Made by a program: the position numbers and the translations under genes. Below the pieces are notes generated by a model, which saw only the letters and a program-made list of their open reading frames with translations, had not been told where the DNA came from and searched no databases. 64,000 nucleotides of DNA from Semisulcospira habei (Eukaryota > Mollusca > Gastropoda > Semisulcospiridae): positions 193,173,021 through 193,237,020 of the forward strand of contig BTPG01000003.1 in assembly GCA_036245525.1 (NCBI GenBank), in the 5' to 3' direction. Shown here piece after piece: positions 11,008 to 22,022 of this stretch; the first letter of the stretch is position 1, and every line of letters starts with the position of its first letter.

Positions 11008-11530
11008 GAGAGTGGATCCGTTATTCTTTCTTGTTTTTTGACCGCAGGAGAAGATGCCCGTTGACCGCGGCTAGCCAACTGGGGTTGCGGGGGGACGAGC
11101 TTTGGTTAGGCCACCTTTTCTAGGCCCCTCTCCGTGTGGAGCAAGCAGTGCTGTCCCTAGAGAAGGCTGCTTGGTCGTTCAGGGTGTGCCGAGTGATGTT
11201 GTCATCACCAGGTCAACATCAGGCGACCAATATCCTGAACCGCCTGCATGCAGGTTTGAGACTGCGGCTTCCAGTGACATCTTTCACCTGCCGTTTCGTC
11301 CCTTGCCCGTCGCTACAGGACTTGGAATGGTCAGTGTCATGGTCCGTGGACGTTTCCTAAAGCCTGCGCGGTGGAGCTTTTTGGTGGAGTGCAGTGTTCG
11401 CAGTACTGGCCCCACCCTTTAAACCCTTGGTTTATCTGCCATGGCCTAGCAAGCTGGGACGATGGCATCGAGGTCCTCGGGTCGTAGGTTTTATATCAGA
11501 CTGTCCTTGTCCTAGAATGTCACAGTCAGT

Positions 11531-12019
11531 GACTAAACCCAGTGAAAAGAATTAATGCCTAACAAACAAACAAAGAATCAAACAAACATGAATAAATAAA
11601 TAGGTACTATATTTTAATACTGAATAATAATAATAATACCATTATTACATAGGCGCTTTTTCTCAATTTTTGGGCAAATCGACTCAAAGGGCCGCGAACT
11701 GAAACCCACCACGTACACTCACGTAACAGACACGGATTTACACCATTTAAGACACTGAAACTACACAGTACAAGACAGACGAAGGGCCAGTTCAGCTACT
11801 GATGAGTTACAGAGATTTTTGATCGTTTGTATTTGAAATTTGTAAAGTGGCCTGAAACCGGTAAAAGAGTGTGGGTGGGTGAGGGGTGGAAGAACCGGAG
11901 TACCCGGAGAAAGAACCCCCGACGGTCCGCCCGAATTAACGGTGACACTTACCGGCCAGAGGAGAAAAGTCCGAAAAGCGGTTCAAACAAAGAAACAATT
12001 GACCCCCCCCCCTCCCCCC
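11531..12019. other. Unassigned sequence with short AT repeats
   Basis: Contains runs of (AAAC)n and (AAT)n at about 11560-11640. No gene recognised. Confidence 0.4.
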
Positions 12020-12050
12020 GCACACACACACACACACACACACACCGGCG

Positions 12051-12131
<81 letters not shown>
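12020..12131. repeat. (CA)n microsatellite
   Basis: Continuous CA dinucleotides interrupted by CCGGCGCGCGCG, preceded by a C run. Confidence 0.95.
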
Positions 12132-12135
<4 letters not shown>

Positions 12136-12139
12136 TAAA

Positions 12140-13015
12140 TAAATAAATAGATAAAGTCATAAATAAATAGCTGCACCATTTTTGGTCCGTTTGCCTGCGA
12201 TGGTCAGGATAGAGCCCTATAAAAAAATACTTAAGAGTGTATACAAGAAGCATTGAAAGTAGGTAGAATGCCGCCGCGCGTGATTAAAAAAAAAGTGCAT
12301 AATTTTACTTTCTGTCTAGTATTCAATACCCTAAATAATCAGTTTTATATAAGTATTTGTCTTCACAGAACAGGAAGGTTAAATATATATATATATATAG
12401 AACGTACACCTTCTCAGTGGTGGCCAGAGAATTTCAGGCATTGCTGTCTGTGTGGGAGCCGAACAAAGAAATGTTGCCAGCTCAGTTACGTCCCGGGCTA
12501 CCGCATGAGTGCCTCTTGTATCGCGTATAAGGCCGGCAGCTCATCTCAGTCAGGCCGCGTGCACAAGAGTCGTCAGTTTTCTCATAGGTCTTGTGCCGGA
12601 GTTCCACTGCAGGTGTTGCAATGGAACTTTATTGATCATATACGCATCCATCATACCCATTACACATGTCCACGTACATACATCTAGTCAAAGATTGACT
12701 AGTGGAAACGGAGATCTGTAGGAAATGGACGGACATGCTGCTGAAAGTTAGAAGTTTATGCGGCCGGGTTACTGCTAGCAGTAGACAGCAGCAACTTCAG
12801 TACGTGTTTATGAACAAAGAACAAAAACCATGAATGTCCAGTCAAAGTCAGTCAGAGCACACTTTGCTTGATATAGCCCAGGACAATTTAACGCGGCACA
12901 CGCAATAGCCAGCAGCAAGAGCCCCGCACTTTACAACTGACAGCATCATCATTGCCGAAAGACTTATGCAGGTAAGAGGGAATGGGAGGTGACGTATTGG
13001 GAAGCCGGTGCTAGA
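12140..13015. other. Unassigned sequence
   Basis: Only a short (TA)n run near 12382 and no supported coding frame. Confidence 0.4.
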
Positions 13016-13037
13016 CAGTCTTTCTGAGTCTAATCTT

Positions 13038-13165
13038 GTTAACCTTTTTCATCCTGATACACTACTGCTTGACTGAAATTAAATTACGATAGTTCAAGGG
13101 TGGTGCCCGAATAGCTTGGCGCCTGAGGCGTCAAGCTATTCTGGCACCTCCCTAGAAATAAAATG
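13038..13165. repeat. Family B palindromic MITE
   Basis: Left flank ttaacctttttcatcc, then arms meeting at gcttggcgcc/tgag/ggcgtcaagc. The right arm has a deletion near its end. Confidence 0.8.
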
Positions 13166-13248
13166 TTTGATAAATCTCCTAATCTGTAATTGTTTTCATC
13201 CCTACTTCACACGACCAATCTCTTTAGCGCAAACTGTACCACATGACC

Positions 13249-13759
13249 GGGCTACAGACCACGGACTACAGTGCCGTTTCCGTACTGTCCAGTCTCTTAG
13301 CCTTAGTCAGTCCCAGTCATCCCATAATTTTTCATTTCCCTAAAAAACACTACCGCCCACCCGAGCTGCACATTTGCCATGCACAAAATACAATAAAAAC
13401 AAAACAAAACAAAAACAACAACAAAACAAAACAAACAAAAAAACAATCACCCGTCTCATTTCTTGGCTATGAAACTGGTTCCTTACCAACCCCACACCCA
13501 AGCACAGCTAAAATCAGCGTGCCCCTCAAATCACTACGTCAATGGCAACTCAACATAGGCCCACAATTGTCCACTGGATAAGCTCAAGATGGTATGAATC
13601 AAAGCACCAACCAAACATGTCTCCTCTCAGCTAACCAGAAATTTCCAGCAAATTCCAACATTCAGCCCTACTACAAATTTTCAAACAAGGCAAAAATTAT
13701 TTTTAAAACACCAGTCCTTGCACTGCCTGAACTGCCCAATTTAAATATGTAACATGACC
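13249..13759 (+). repeat. Dispersed repeat of unknown family, copy 2
   Basis: Direct-orientation partner of 7149-7612. It contains an added A/C-rich run at about 13390-13445. Confidence 0.75.
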
Positions 13760-14100
13760 TAAAAAAAAAAACACCTTGTAGCGACTAATGGCGGACTTTT
13801 CTGTAGCCCTCTTTCTGACGCGTCTTGGCCGGGATGCCAGTTTTGTTTCGTAAAAGATCACCAAACGCGGTTCTAAAATACATAGTTACTCAGTGTTGTT
13901 CAAAGTGACAACAGGCATACTACTAGAGACAGCAACGTCATGACAGATTTTAAATTACGTCGTAAGTCTATTATGTATCAATATATATGATATATGTATC
14001 AGTATTCCTTGTACGTCAGTCATGTCTGGCGCGATACAGGTCGGAAGATTTCTTCTACATTTATTTTACGAAAATAGTGAATGAATGAAAACAAATACGT

Positions 14101-14232
14101 TATTGGTAGCAGGGGCCTGCTGGACGGACCCTTGTAGGCCTTCGGGAGGTCAAAGGAACCATTGTACCCCTCAAGCCTTTGGGGTACAATGGTTCCTTTG
14201 ACCTCCCTTAGGCCCAGAAGGCTCCGTGCAGC
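14101..14232. repeat. Family H palindrome
   Basis: Arms gggaggtcaaaggaacc and ggttcctttgacctccc are perfect over about 27 bp, with weaker outer pairing (ggggcctgctggacgg with ccgtgcagcaaaccc). Confidence 0.85.
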
Positions 14233-14489
14233 AAACCCTTGCGACCAATAACTTATAAACAATCCAGACCAAAAAGGTGACTGCCAACTTATAATCTAGC
14301 ATAGGACAATAAGCAAATTAAAAAAAAAATCAGCCTCATAATGCAACGGGTTAAACCACAAAAGTAACCTGCAGCCCCTCTTCCACACATGCCGCTTTTC
14401 GATTTTTGGGCGGTGACAAGCAGGGTTTGGCCGCTCGCAGTGGCGCCTCTTGTGGGCGACTGAAGGTCCCAAACCCAAATTTGCCTCCC

Positions 14490-14504
14490 CCCCCTCTCTC
14501 TCTG

Positions 14505-14567
<63 letters not shown>

Positions 14568-14582
14568 CTGTCTGTCTGTCTC

Positions 14583-14671
<89 letters not shown>
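14490..14671. repeat. (CT)n / (TCTG)n microsatellite
   Basis: About 180 bp of CT dinucleotides with an internal TCTG block at 14566-14602. Confidence 0.95.
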
Positions 14672-14673
<2 letters not shown>

Positions 14674-14699
14674 AATTCTGAAGAAAATATAGAGCAAAC

Positions 14700-15856
14700 A
14701 TATTCTTAGATAAATCTGAGATTCCGATTCTTTATGTTTGATTTTTACGGGGTTGTACTGCTTCTTTCTCTCGCTTTATTTGGTCTTTAGGAGGTTATGT
14801 CGTCGCCTCTAGCCCCCCCCCCGCCTCCCCGTCCCCCTCCCCTTCCCAGGTCTGCCCTTGGGGAACTTAGGTAGGGTTAGCTACTTTGTAATTCCAGGGG
14901 TCACCCTAGCTGTCAGACACACCAGAGAGGGTTTTTCTTTCAATTCAGGGCCTCGTTCCTGTCTACGCTTGGTCCACATTGACTGATTCACCTGTATTTT
15001 CCTTAAAAAAAAAACACCCTCCTTACTACCTGCACTTCCTATAGATCTTGCTGTTGGGTGTGTGTTGCTAAATGGTCTGCTGCACCTAAGAGTAAGAGAT
15101 GATAAGTTATGTGTTTGCGGTAAATCAGTGCATTTTTTAATATATAATTTCCCTTTACATATTTTGTAATCGTAATTATTTTCTGCTCTTTTGTGTAAAC
15201 TAGGGTACAATAGATTAACATGAAGGTACAGCGTCCCTAGCATGCTTTTAGCACGTGTTTATTTAGCATATTAGACCGGCTGACGACATGCATCGAATAT
15301 TCTGTTGTTTTTCACAGGCACGTCCTGAGGAAGTCTTGTTGCTGTCTGGACATTAAGCAAGGTACAGACAGCCAACCAGCCTCTACCGTCCCGCCCCCTA
15401 CCCCATTACTTTTTTATTTTTATTTTTTTGGAGGGGGAGGGGAGGCTGGGAAATAACATGTCAGGCACGTTGCCCCCCCCCCCCCCCCCGCCTCCCCCCG
15501 CCCACACACACACACACCGGCACAGGATAGTATCTAATTAACTTGTTGTCTGACTGTTAATCAAGAAAACTGCCAGCATTAGACCTACCGATGAAGTGGA
15601 CATTATGATTGCCTCGTATTCTTTTCAAATAACCTGAGAACAAAACATATTTCAGGACAACACTATGAACAAAAGTGATACCTAATTCACTTCTAAGTTT
15701 TGCCTCAGTCATAACTTGACTGATTGGCCGCTTCAAACCCAACGACAGTTTACCCACTACCCTCGGGAGATTATGGAGCTGACCTACTTTGGAAGTTGTA
15801 TCCTGTTCAGGTCTCTGTGGCCATTGACCTGCATCAATGATACATGACGACTGAAA
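14700..15856. other. Unassigned sequence with C-rich tracts
   Basis: C-rich tracts at about 14813-14850 and 15471-15515. No gene recognised. Confidence 0.4.
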
Positions 15857-15983
15857 CCATAGGGGCCTGACGATGGTGCTTTGACTAAATGCAAATCCGT
15901 TGCGCCACCGCGTGCTCGCAGCGCGCACGCGGTGGCGCAGCGGACTTGCATTTAGTCAAAGCACCATCGCCAAGCCCCTATGC
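15857..15983. repeat. Family I palindrome containing a tRNA A-box-like arm
   Basis: Arms of nearly 58 nt meet near the tgctcgcagcgcgca centre. They include gcaccatcg/cgatggtgc and tgcatttagtcaaagc with its complement. The right arm includes GGTGGCGCAGCGG, which fits an RNA polymerase III A box. Its right end is the target site of the adjoining SINE. Confidence 0.85.
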
Positions 15984-16201
15984 TTTCGTATCCAGGGAAA
16001 AAGGACGGGCTTGTTCCATAGCATGTCCGTTGAAAGGTCCTGGTAAATCAAAGTGCCACAGTTGCAGTGCATCCTGAATTGATCAGTGTTCAGGTCGTAC
16101 TCCATAGGAAATAGATTTCTCTGTCCCCCATAACCCGCCCGTCAGGGCCGTCCATTATCACTTCGGTGCCGTGGACGTTAAACCCCGAACTAACCAACCA
16201 A
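15984..16201 (+). mobile_element. SINE (family S-I), 5'-truncated, plus strand
   Basis: Shares its body with the copies at 28943, 32599 and 33668 and ends in (AACC)n. The 8-mer CCCTATGC flanks it (15976-15983 and 16202-16209). The tRNA-like head is missing. Confidence 0.85.
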
Positions 16202-16374
16202 CCCTATGCCGGCGTTGGTACACCGGCACTGTCGTCAGTCGCGTCGGTGAATACGCATACCCAATAGGAAAATAAGGTAGTTTTCATCTTCACTGATTCA
16301 AGTATGCTTTCACTAACTTTTTTCGATCCTACCCCCAAACACACACGAACAAATTCAGAGACGCACTTGTTATT

Positions 16375-16562
16375 TAACTCATTCAGCCGCGACACAACAC
16401 AGCAAGACACGGATCGAGCATGATAGTAGCCCATAGGCGCCAAGCTATTCTGGCACCACCCTTGAACTATCATGCTCGATCTGTGTCTATATTTTAATAC
16501 AGTCCTTCAGAGGGCAACTTTAAAATTTGGGGATTTTGGTCAGTCCTGGGTTAGAATGTGTT
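16375..16562. repeat. Family B MITE with a collapsed left arm
   Basis: Outer arms gatcgagcatgatag and ctatcatgctcgatc at 16412-16482 are intact, but about 25 bp of the left inner arm are missing. Flanks ttaactcattcagcc and gaatgtgttaa are the usual ends. Confidence 0.75.
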
Positions 16563-16875
16563 AATATGTGAACATGTAAATGGGAATGATGGGTGTGCTT
16601 GGAATGATCCTAATTATGACACCTTAGATCACCTCAGTGTTTTAAGTTACACTAAGCTTGAAAGGGATCAGATATATCTCTAGGAGTCAGTTTTCAGAGC
16701 TTCAAATTTTTATTTGTTCAAATGACTTTTTTTCCGCCCCGGCTCAGGGCACAGCACGGCTTTCAGCCTACACACACCTGCCCTGCCTCCATCACACATC
16801 ACCAACAAAACAAGATGGTGATGTTATTTTTTTTTTTACCCGTTCTGTGCCGAGAAAATTTGAACACACCCAACT

Positions 16876-16931
16876 GCAAGATGTATGAGCCCTCGCGACT
16901 GCGGGGATTCATGAGGATCTATGCCTCTTGC
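16876..16931. repeat. Family A palindrome, diverged
   Basis: The right arm ttcatgaggatctatgcctc is well kept and the left arm is shortened. Flanks gtgccgagaa and tttgaatccatc are typical of family A. Confidence 0.7.
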
Positions 16932-16983
16932 TGACACCATTTTGAATCCATCTTCATGGGACAGCTAGGGTTTGTTGATGTTG

Positions 16984-17135
16984 AATTAACCCTTATCATT
17001 CGGAATACACCAGTGTGTGAAAAAGTTTGACTAAAATAGTTCAAGGGTAGTGCCAGAATAGCTTGGCGCCTCTAGGCGCCCAGCTGTTCTGGCACTACCC
17101 TTGAACTACATCCATTGGTCTATTTCCTTTATATA
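16984..17135. repeat. Family B MITE, left part (interrupted)
   Basis: Starts ttaacccttatcattcgg and contains the full hairpin at 17037-17108. The remainder of the element resumes at 18553-18627 and ends beyond 19862, so later insertions split it. Intact relatives are at 34082 and 62481. Confidence 0.8.
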
Positions 17136-17705
17136 TTGAGTGCATTTTTTGGCTTGGGCGACGCCTTTGTTATAAGTAATGAATAATTGTACCACAAAAT
17201 TGCCTAGGTGTTGCCTTTTCAAAATTAGTCAGTCTTCTTCCACTGCAACACCCCATAAAGCTTTAGGGATGCAATCCACGCTTCACTAGTGGTTGCTACC
17301 AGTCAAATTCTGGAGGCGGCTTCTAGTATATGCGTTGTGTTTGCAATTTCAGGTTACGCCGTATGCCTACCTGATGAGACCCACCTTGGGTCGAAACCGG
17401 TCGTAGGCGGCAAAATCTTAAATCTATCCAGCAGGTCCAAGATCTGTTTGGGAATATTCATGCACTAGCCTCCCCTATCGGGGGGAGGACTGGATATTCT
17501 CCAGCGGGTTGCGGGGCGCCTGGGGGTAGTCCCTATTACTTTATGTAGTAGGTGTTCAGTGGAAGGCTCAAAAGATCTAATAAGCGATGCAGTCACAAAA
17601 GGACAGCTGATGACACAATGCAAGCTTACCAGCCTGGATTTCCATGGCATTAGCACAGCATTCTCAGAATTTATTGAAAAATTATGTCCCTTGGATCTAC
17701 TCTGA
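17136..17705 (+). repeat. Hammerhead-bearing tandem repeat, unit 1
   Basis: First of two direct repeats of about 570 bp, nearly identical to 17706-18259. Each has a complete hammerhead motif near its middle. The arrangement fits the tandem terminal repeats of Penelope-like elements or the dimeric form of retrozymes. No reverse transcriptase is nearby, so this is either a remnant or a non-autonomous element. Confidence 0.8.
17365..17408 (+). ncRNA. Hammerhead ribozyme, copy 1
   Basis: All core elements are present in order. Stem I is GCCTAC (17365-17370) with GTAGGC (17403-17408). The core is CTGATGAG. Stem II is GACCCA/TGGGTC with a 3-nt loop. GAAA follows, then a very short stem III, ACC/GGT. 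Cleavage is predicted after the C of GTC at 17402. The minimal stem III is a known feature of hammerheads in Penelope-like elements and retrozymes, which may act as dimers. Confidence 0.85.
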
Positions 17706-18259
17706 TTGAGTGCATTTTTTGGCTTGGGCCGGCGACGCCTTTGTTATAAGTAATGAATAATTGTACCACAAAATTGCCTAGGTGTTGCCTTTTCAAAATT
17801 AGTCAGTCTTCTTCCACTGCAACACCCCATAAAGCTTTAGGGATGCAATCCACGCTTCACTAGTGGTTGCTACCAGTCAAATTCTGGAGGCGGCTTCTAG
17901 TATATGCGTTGTGTTTGCAATTTCAGGTTACGCCGTATGCCTACCTGATGAGACCCACCTTGGGTCGAAACCGGTCGTAGGCGGCAAAATCTTAAATCTA
18001 TCCAACAGGTCCAAGATCTGTTTGGGAATATTCATGCACTAGCCTCCCCTATCGGGGGGAGGACTGGATATTCTCCAGCGGGGCGCCTGGGGGTAGTCCC
18101 TATTATTTTATGTAGTAGGTGTTCAGTGGAAGGCTCAAAAGATCTAATAAGCGATGCAGTCACAAAAGGACAGCTGATGTCCTGATGACACAATGCAAGC
18201 TTACCAGCCTGGATTTCCATGGCATTAGCACAGCATTCTCAGAATTTATTGAAAAATTA
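17706..18259 (+). repeat. Hammerhead-bearing tandem repeat, unit 2
   Basis: Second unit, with a 4-bp insertion (GGCC-like) near its start and small indels. It ends in GAAAAATTATATATAT, where unit 1 reads on into the next unit. The hammerhead-to-hammerhead period is 574 bp. Confidence 0.8.
17939..17982 (+). ncRNA. Hammerhead ribozyme, copy 2
   Basis: Identical in core and stems to copy 1: CTGATGAG at 17945-17952, then GAAACCGGTC, with predicted cleavage after 17976. Confidence 0.85.
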
Positions 18260-18261
18260 TA

Positions 18262-18552
18262 TATATATATTTTCAAATCCAAGCTTAAAACACACCTTTT
18301 CTCTGTTGCATATACGTAAAGACCATTTTGTCCGCCGGCTCATCTTGTATGTATGTGTGTGTGTGTGTGTGTGTGTGTGAGTGAGTGTGTGTGAGTTTTC
18401 TGCTCCTTGTAAATCAATGTATTGTTTCGGTTGTATGTGCTTGTTTTTGTATTTCACTTCACTGTTTCATTACTGTGAGTGTAAAGCTGTAAAGCGCCTA
18501 GAGCACCTTGGTGATTAGGCGCTATACAAATTACCTTTAGTATTATTATTAT
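18262..18552 (+). mobile_element. 3' end of an L2/CR1-type LINE
   Basis: Encodes the last residues KLKTHLFSVAYT of a LINE protein. A 3' UTR follows with (TG)n at about 18352-18378, the structured tail GCGCCTAGAGCACC...AGGCGC, and (ATT)n. It directly follows repeat unit 2 without other flanking DNA. Confidence 0.75.
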
Positions 18553-18627
18553 ATCCTTATCTGTAAGTACTATAATGTAGCTTGAATATGGCAGTGTACA
18601 CATTTGAAGCTTTTAGCCTAAGTCAGT
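18553..18627. repeat. Family B MITE, middle part
   Basis: Continues the element begun at 16984: atccttatctgtaagtac through gaagcttttagcc, as in the intact copies at 34221 and 62617. Confidence 0.75.
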
Positions 18628-18628
18628 A

Positions 18629-18633
18629 TGATA

Positions 18634-18689
<56 letters not shown>

Positions 18690-18844
18690 ATAGTTTTTAT
18701 ATAGCGCCCTTTCCCACGGACAGCAAACTCGGAGAGCTTTACAGCACATAAAAATAATTTTAAAAAAGGAGAAAAATTAGAACGCACTCACTCTTTAAAT
18801 AAACACCTGCTCGCACCATGTAGGCGCATTCCTAACACAAAATT

Positions 18845-18923
<79 letters not shown>

Positions 18924-19861
18924 AAGCCTACGTAGATGGGCTGCCCATATAAGAAAACAGACAACATTTCCAGGCAGCACATCCAGACTAAGCTAATCTT
19001 GATAAATTATGCTACCTGGAAAAGATGGGTCTTCAAATTTGTTTTGAAGGCCATCAGGATAGAGGATAGACGGACATGCAGTGGAAGTGAGTTCCAGACG
19101 TGAGGGGCCTGATAACCTAAAGAACGGGCACCAGCAGTTTTTAGGCAGACTCTGGGCTGAATAAGCAGTTTCTGTGAGCTTGAGCGTAGACTTCTACTAG
19201 GATTGTGCGATGCGAGGGAAAACGACAGATATGCAGGAAGTGTATGGTCATAGTCATGTGTTTGTATGCCAAAATGGCCAGCTTGTACTATATTCTCTGC
19301 TTGACAGGTAACCAGTGGAGATGCTTTAGTGCCATGATCTGTGCGTTTTTTTGCGAAGGACTAACCGGGCTGCATTATTCTGGATACGCTGAATGCAATT
19401 GAGTTGATCAGATGAGATAACAGCAAGAAGGGAATTACAGTAATCTGGACGGGACAGATTGCGAGAGCATACGAGCTGGGCAGTAGTCTTTTCTGTCAGA
19501 AAGGTTCTGAACATGCCTATGCTGCGGAGCTCCAGGTAGGCAGTGCGGCAAAGATGGCTAACCTGTTTTTCCATCGATAAACTCGAATCCAGGAATACAC
19601 ACAGATTTTTTACATCGGATTTGAAAGAAATGTCATGGCCACCTATGGAAATGTGGTCACTGCTGGAGACAGATGTTCTAGCTTGAGTACCAACAAGCAT
19701 GCTCTCTGTTTTGTCATCATTTAACTTGAGTCTGTTGCAGGTCATCCAGTCTTTGACTTCAACTATACACTGCTCCACACTGGATACAATGGTCTGCAGG
19801 TTACTAGGATGGTCAGACTTATGGGTTAACGAAGACAGCAGAGAAACCATTTCCGTCAACG
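18629..19861 (-). mobile_element. L2/CR1-type LINE, 5'-truncated, minus strand
   Basis: The 3' tail is (TTA)n at 18629-18688, preceded by the typical gggcgctatataaaaac end. The body encodes the C-terminal part of the reverse transcriptase protein. A (CA)n run at 18850-18920 lies in its 3' UTR. It interrupts the family B MITE, whose last bases gggttaa follow at about 19870. Confidence 0.85.
19004..19859 (-). pseudogene. LINE C-terminal protein fragment, frameshifted
   Basis: The first frame (19326-19859) contains CNRLKLNDDKTESMLVGTQ, then RPDYCNSLLAVIS and RIQNNAARLVLRK. After a frameshift the sequence resumes in another frame with HVWNSLPLHVRLSS and KTNLKTHLFQVA before a stop near 19004. This is the post-catalytic region of an L2/CR1-like reverse transcriptase. 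Confidence 0.8.
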
Positions 19862-20104
19862 GGCACTAAACGGGTTAATACAAGAAAAAGGCGGCCTGTC
19901 TTCTACTCCGTCATGCCGGATTTGAAGGCTGCTATTTGTTGGGTCCCGACCTCGGCGTCGACCCATAGCCATGCCATTGGCCTACAATCTCACAACACTG
20001 GTGTGACATAGTGCTCACAAAAAATAAAGGGCGTATTACTTTTAGCTTGAATTATTAAAATGTCCCCAAACGTTTAAACCAACGACTGGCTGTCGGCACA
20101 GACC

Positions 20105-20944
20105 TTGAAGAAGATAGAAGTGAGGAAGCAGAAGAAAGCAGCTGTCAACAACAGTCGCACGAGAGCAGCCAAAGTAAGGGCACAGGGGGAATACTCGGAA
20201 GCCAACCGCGAGGTGAAGAGTAGTATCAGGGCAGACAAGAGGGCCTACACAGACAGCCTGGCAGCAGAGGCAGAAAAGGCAGCAGGCAGCGGCAACATGA
20301 AACAGTTCTACGACATTACCAGAAGATTGTCAGGCAAGTATGGCCATACAGAAAGACCAGTAAAAGAAGGCAAGCCTATTGCAGACAGAGCAGACCAACT
20401 CGACAGATGGGCCGAGTATTTTGAAGAGTTACTGAACAGACCTAGCCCACCCGACCCCCCAGACATCCAGCCGGCAGAGACCGACCTACCCATCAGCTGT
20501 GACAGACCCAGCCGGGAAGAGATCAGAAGAGCAGTGGCATTCTTGAAGAACGGCAAAGCAGCAGGCCCAGATGGCATCCCAGCGGAGTCTCTGAAAGCAG
20601 ACCTAGAGACAACAGTGGAGATGCTGTACCCACTGTTTGGAAAGATCTGGGAAGAGGAGGTGATGCCGGCTGACTGGAAGGAGGGGTACCTAATCAAGCT
20701 TCCCAAGAAAGGCGACCTCAGCAAGCGTTCCAACTACAGAGGAATCACCTTGCTGTCAGTGCCAGGAAAGGTCTTCAACAGGATCATCCTGGAGAGAATG
20801 AAGAGCTCCGTTGACCCCCAACTGAGAGACCAGCAAGCAGGATTCAGGAAGAACCGATCATGTACAGACCAGATCGCCACTCTCCGCATCATCGTGGAAC
20901 AGTCTCTGGAGCACCCCGCTGTACGTCAACTTTGTGGATTATGA
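20105..20944 (+). pseudogene. LINE B reverse transcriptase, N-terminal half
   Basis: Contains LKNGKAAGPDGIPAESLK, LPKKGDLSKRSNYRGITLLS and QQAGFRKNRSCTDQ. The frame is lost near 20915-20935, where HPAVRQLCGL replaces the expected LYVNFVDYEKAF. A single-base change in a C run would explain it. Confidence 0.88.
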
Positions 20945-22022
20945 GAAAGCATTTGACAGTGTGGACCGAGAGACTCTGTGGAAACTCCTACGACACTACG
21001 GTGCACCCACAAAGCTCGTCCGCCTGATCAAGAGCAGCTACGATGGCATGACATGTCGCGTGATCCACGAAGGGCAGTTCACCAGGGAGCTCCAGGTTAG
21101 AACCGGTGTCAGGCAGGGGTGTCTGCTGTCTCCGTTCCTCTTCCTACTAGCCATAGACTGGGTCATGAAGATGACCACAGAGCACAGACGAAGTGGAATA
21201 CAGTGGACACTATGGACACAGCTTGACGACCTCGATTTTGCAGACGACTTGGCATTGCTGTCCCACACTCATCAACAAATGCAGGACAAGACCACGAGGC
21301 TTGCTGACATCTCGTCCCAAGTGGGCCTCTCCATTCACGAACAGAAAACAAAGACAATGAGGCTGAACGCAACCAGGGAAGAACCAGTCTTGCTTGCTGG
21401 CACCCCGTTGGAGGAGGTGGAGTCCTTCACCTATCTCGGGAGCATCATAGACAAAAAAGGCGGCACTGATGCAGATGTCAGAGCACGAATCGGTAAAGCC
21501 AGAGCAGCCTTTCTCCAGTTGAAAAAAGTGTGGAGCCCCAGAGAGCTGTCACAACACACCAAAGTCCGGATTTTCAACTCCAATGTAAAAGCAGTTCTCT
21601 TATATGGAGCAGAGACTTGGAGATTGACAAAAACCACAGTCAACAGAGTACAGACCTTCATGAACAGTTGCCTTAGAAGAATTTTGAAAATCCACTGGCC
21701 AGAGAAGATCAGCAACGTCAGACTCTGGGAGAGAACAGAACAGATAACAGCAGAGAATGAAATTGGGCGAAGAAGATGGGGATGGATCGGTCACAGTCTG
21801 AGAAAGCCAGCTTCCAGTATCACTAGGCAGGCATTGTCATGGAACCCCCAGGGAAAGAGGAAAAGAGGTAGGCCACGAAACTCCTGGCGTCGAGACCTCC
21901 AAGCAGACATCAAGAGACTGGGAACCACCTGGAGTAGAATCGAAGGAGAAGCACAGGACGGGAGTTGCTGGAGGTCTCTCGTCGACGGCCTATACCCGGG
22001 TAGGGGTGAAAGGCGTAAGTAA
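20934..22022 (+). pseudogene. LINE B reverse transcriptase, C-terminal half
   Basis: Starts in the block MDYEKAFDSVDRETLWK, then TGVRQGCLLSPFLF, the catalytic LDFADDLALLSH, SFTYLGSIIDKKGG and the end module GKRKRGRPRNSWRRDL. The frame then runs to the natural stop before the tail. Confidence 0.9.

Larger units (their letters stand above)
7640..11530 (-). mobile_element. Near-complete RTE-like LINE (LINE A), minus strand
   Basis: In transcript order: a GC-rich 5' leader (11530-11008), an endonuclease frame, a linker frame, a reverse transcriptase frame, a C-terminal C2H2-like zinc finger, and a 3' tail of AT-rich short repeats (about 7700-7640). The frame is broken at three places, two of them in homopolymers, so breaks could be mutations or base-calling errors. 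Outer limits are approximate; no target duplication was identified. Confidence 0.85.
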
